This document shows positions 62,096 to 64,000 of a DNA stretch of 64,000 bases, piece after piece. Position 1 is the stretch's first letter; every line of letters begins with the position of its first letter. The position numbers and the translations under genes are program-made. The notes beneath the pieces were generated by a model that did no database searches, was not told the DNA's origin, and was given only the letters and a program-made list of their open reading frames with translations. The stretch covers positions 15,792,436 to 15,856,435 of the forward strand of contig CM034410.1 in NCBI GenBank assembly GCA_019925095.2, given 5' to 3'. The DNA comes from Dendrolimus kikuchii (lineage: Eukaryota > Arthropoda > Insecta > Lepidoptera > Lasiocampidae).

Positions 62096-62293
62096 TAACA
62101 CGTAACTTCCATTCTAGTACGTTAGGGAAAAGAGCGCTTATTCTGTTATAGGAGCCTGGTAGATTCGCCCACCAGTATTCGGCGTTTTTCAATGGAATTT
62201 GTGCCTAGTAGCTAAGTTCAGTTCCTCCACATTCATCAGCATGCGAATTTTCCAATACCATCGGATGGACATATTATTCGCATTGCTGTTACC
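62096..62293 (-). pseudogene. decayed duplicate of the terminal exon (copy 2)
   Basis: Begins at a retained TTAG acceptor with GGTAACAGCAATGCGAA (GNSNAN), keeps RWYWKIRML and the AGGCTCCTATAACAGAATAAG block (PGSYNRI), but has deletions, a frameshift and a stop. About 198 bp against 204 bp in the intact exon, same strand. Confidence 0.75.
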
Positions 62294-62374
62294 CTAATAT
62301 CCATTAAAATCTAAAATAATATAAAATTCTAAACATGCCGTGTCTGTTACATAAAGGTTTTTAAAAAAAAAACT

Positions 62375-62600
62375 ACTAAAATAGACTATATAAACGATGG
62401 AGAACATAATGCATTTTTTTAGTCTCTTTGTCGGTTTGTCTGTTTGTTTGAGATTCACGTAAAAACCATTGGGCCGATTTCTATGCGGTTTTTGCAGATC
62501 GACAGCTAATTCTTAGTCTTAAAATCTGCGCTACTTTTTATTCTGGGAGTCCGACGGGAATTTTTCTGGCAATGATTTAAAATGGCCGGATTAAAAAAAA
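62375..62600 (+). repeat. dispersed repeat (AGACTATATAAACGATGGA), copy 2
   Basis: Direct copy of 44205-44430 with many changes. Confidence 0.65.
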
Positions 62601-62969
62601 TGTCAAATTCAATCGATAGCTTATTAAATGTAAAAAAATGTGTGATATTTTTTATCCCGGGACAGACAGATATCCTAGTAAAATATATTTTTCTTAAATG
62701 CCTGGCTGGCTTGTTTGTCGTTTGGCTTGTAGTCAGTGTCAAGATTCACAACTATTCAAGTTTTGGAATATCTCCAAGCAATAAATAGACTCAGCGAAAA
62801 TTGTAGTTATTTGACTCTCTCTAAACGAGTGAGCTCTTGTAGCAATTCAAAGATATGCATTTCACTAAACAGTTATATTCTCTGTTATCAAAACTAATAT
62901 ATTGCCATTATCTTTACTAAGTTTAATTTGTATCAAAATATGACAACTATAAAAAATTGAATTAATTAT

Positions 62970-63173
62970 TTAGCACGGAAGTTTCCATTCAGGCACGTTC
63001 GCAAACGGAGCGCTTATTCTGTTGTAGGAGCCTGGTGGATCTGCCCACCAACATTCGCCGTCATCGAATGAAATGTAGTCGGGCTTCGCCTTCAACGTGC
63101 GTATCATCCAATACCAGCGGCTAGTGCACATTAAGCCATATCGGTTGAGCAAGATCTTCGCGTTGCTGTGACC
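62970..63173 (-). CDS. unrecognised gene, terminal exon
   Basis: Acceptor CCAG before GGTCACAGC; ends TGC TAA. Its open frame is kept while the two neighbouring copies have stops and shifts, which argues that this copy is the functional one. Confidence 0.72.
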   Translation of the reverse strand, partial: GHSNAKILLNRYGLMCTSRWYWMIRTLKAKPDYISFDDGECWWADPPGSYNRISAPFANVPEWKLPC

Positions 63174-63973
63174 CTGGTAACATTTGGGAAAAAAATAAAA
63201 CTTTTATTGGAATTGTGCAGATCCTGGATATAATTGGAATTGAATAGTTATCCGTTTTATCCCTGTAGGAACGGAGAAAGGATACAATTTCCTGCGGCCG
63301 GGCGTCCTGTCGTAAGAGGCGACAAAACAACCCTTAGCTAGGCGGTAGGGTATTTTCCCTTCTGGATGGCTAACACCCCTGGTCTTGAGTATGTCGCCAT
63401 AACAACCTTGAGTTGTGTTCCGGCATTAGTGACCAGGTTCCAGTCTCCCTTAAGAGAGCAGCAGCGCATTTGTAAGAACGGTGGTGTTGCAAATGTCCAT
63501 AGGCGATGGTAACCGCTTTCCATCAGGTGGGTCATCTGCCTGTCTGCTGATCTCTTGCAATAAAAAAAAGTTACAATTTCTATCAGGACCTTAATTAAAC
63601 GGCAACAAATATTCTGACCACCAAAAAATATAGCGAGACCTCTAAGCTCTCTTATTAAAAAAATAGATATTTTTTTACATTATCTACTACAATTACAATG
63701 GTTCTAGCTGTTTTAGCGTATTAATTCTATGCTAATGAACCTATCCGTTAACGCATTATATTTAACAATATAAATAAGACGCGTTTGGACACAGTCATTA
63801 ACACTAACGTAAGGGAATAAGATAATTTATGAGAAAAGTAGTACCTGACTCTGTAAAGCAGCATTATAATCATTTTCTGTAAACTCGACTGTACCCATGA
63901 GAGTCGATCGTGTCGATGATGCTGCTATATCAATTTCCCAGCCACTGTTTCGTATTAACTCCACATCTCTAAA
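62970..63973 (-). CDS. unrecognised gene, last two coding exons (5' part off the window)
   Basis: Two exons with clean splice sites join in frame: 63845-63973 (43 codons, phase 0 at both ends) and 62970-63173 (67 codons plus TAA). The C-terminal 110 residues include GWEIDIAASST, TENDYNAALQSQ, then GHSNAKILLNRYGLMC, SRWYWMIRTLKAKPDYISF, DDGECWWADPPGSYNRIS and a final EWKLPC. It is rich in Trp and Tyr, with three Cys in the last exon and no membrane segment, which would suit a secreted or folded extracellular domain. I do not recognise the family. A retroposon of about 310 bp (63266-63570) sits in the intron. Two decayed copies of the last exon follow downstream. Confidence 0.7.
63266..63570 (+). 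mobile_element. GCAATAAA retroposon, full length, in the intron of the unrecognised gene
   Basis: Full unit opposite to the gene direction, ends CTTGCAATAAAAAAAAG. Confidence 0.78.
63845..63973 (-). CDS. unrecognised gene, penultimate exon
   Basis: Acceptor ACTTCAG, donor GTAC after CAG. Encodes FRDVELIRNSGWEIDIAASS to DYNAALQSQ. 129 bp, an exact number of codons. Confidence 0.65.
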
Positions 63974-64000
63974 CTGAAGTCAAATAAATGATTCATGTTG

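Overview
The window looks like nuclear DNA of a lepidopteran insect. It carries split genes with GT-AG introns, insect Tret1-like sugar transporters, lepidopteran-type non-LTR retrotransposon tails (RTE-, Jockey-, R1- and CR1/Zenon-like), tRNA-derived SINEs, short Helitron-like ends and many hairpin (foldback) elements. Species assignment beyond Lepidoptera would be a guess. No bacterial genes, CRISPR array, rRNA or free-standing tRNA gene was seen.

Three host genes can be supported, all on the minus strand. (1) Sugar transporter A spans 26243 to 3366. Eight coding exons (344 codons) are visible, and the last exons lie beyond the left edge. (2) Sugar transporter B spans 55683 to 41210. It is complete in 8 exons (485 residues), with an AATAAA 155 bases past the stop. 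A and B are tandem paralogues whose exon phases match. A has two extra introns where B has single exons. (3) The last two coding exons of an unrecognised gene lie at 63973-62970. Two decayed copies of its terminal exon sit just downstream, at 62096-62293 and 61823-61974.

The remaining ~95% is introns and intergenic DNA packed with mobile elements. The commonest is a 5'-truncated RTE-like LINE whose 3' end is a (TATG)n tract: about 15 copies, eleven with exact target-site duplications of 9 to 16 bases. Next is a short retroposon of about 310 bp ending in GCAATAAAA, with about 20 copies. There are four copies of one LTR family (three solo LTRs, two with exact 4-bp target duplications), three copies of a ~600-bp LINE tail with conserved 3' hairpins, R1-like and Jockey-like fragments, a dead mariner, a BEL/Pao fragment and several inverted-repeat DNA elements. 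Many are nested, so relative insertion order can be read directly.

The most unusual structures are a 1.8-kb multi-palindromic DNA element with 8-bp target duplications (52650-54467), a foldback element that keeps part of a coding frame and is split by a BEL fragment (38100-40158), a 404-bp A-tailed insert of unknown origin with a 14-bp target duplication (27168-27571), and the tandem pseudo-exons at 61.8-63.2 kb. I did not find a convincing new multi-gene system.
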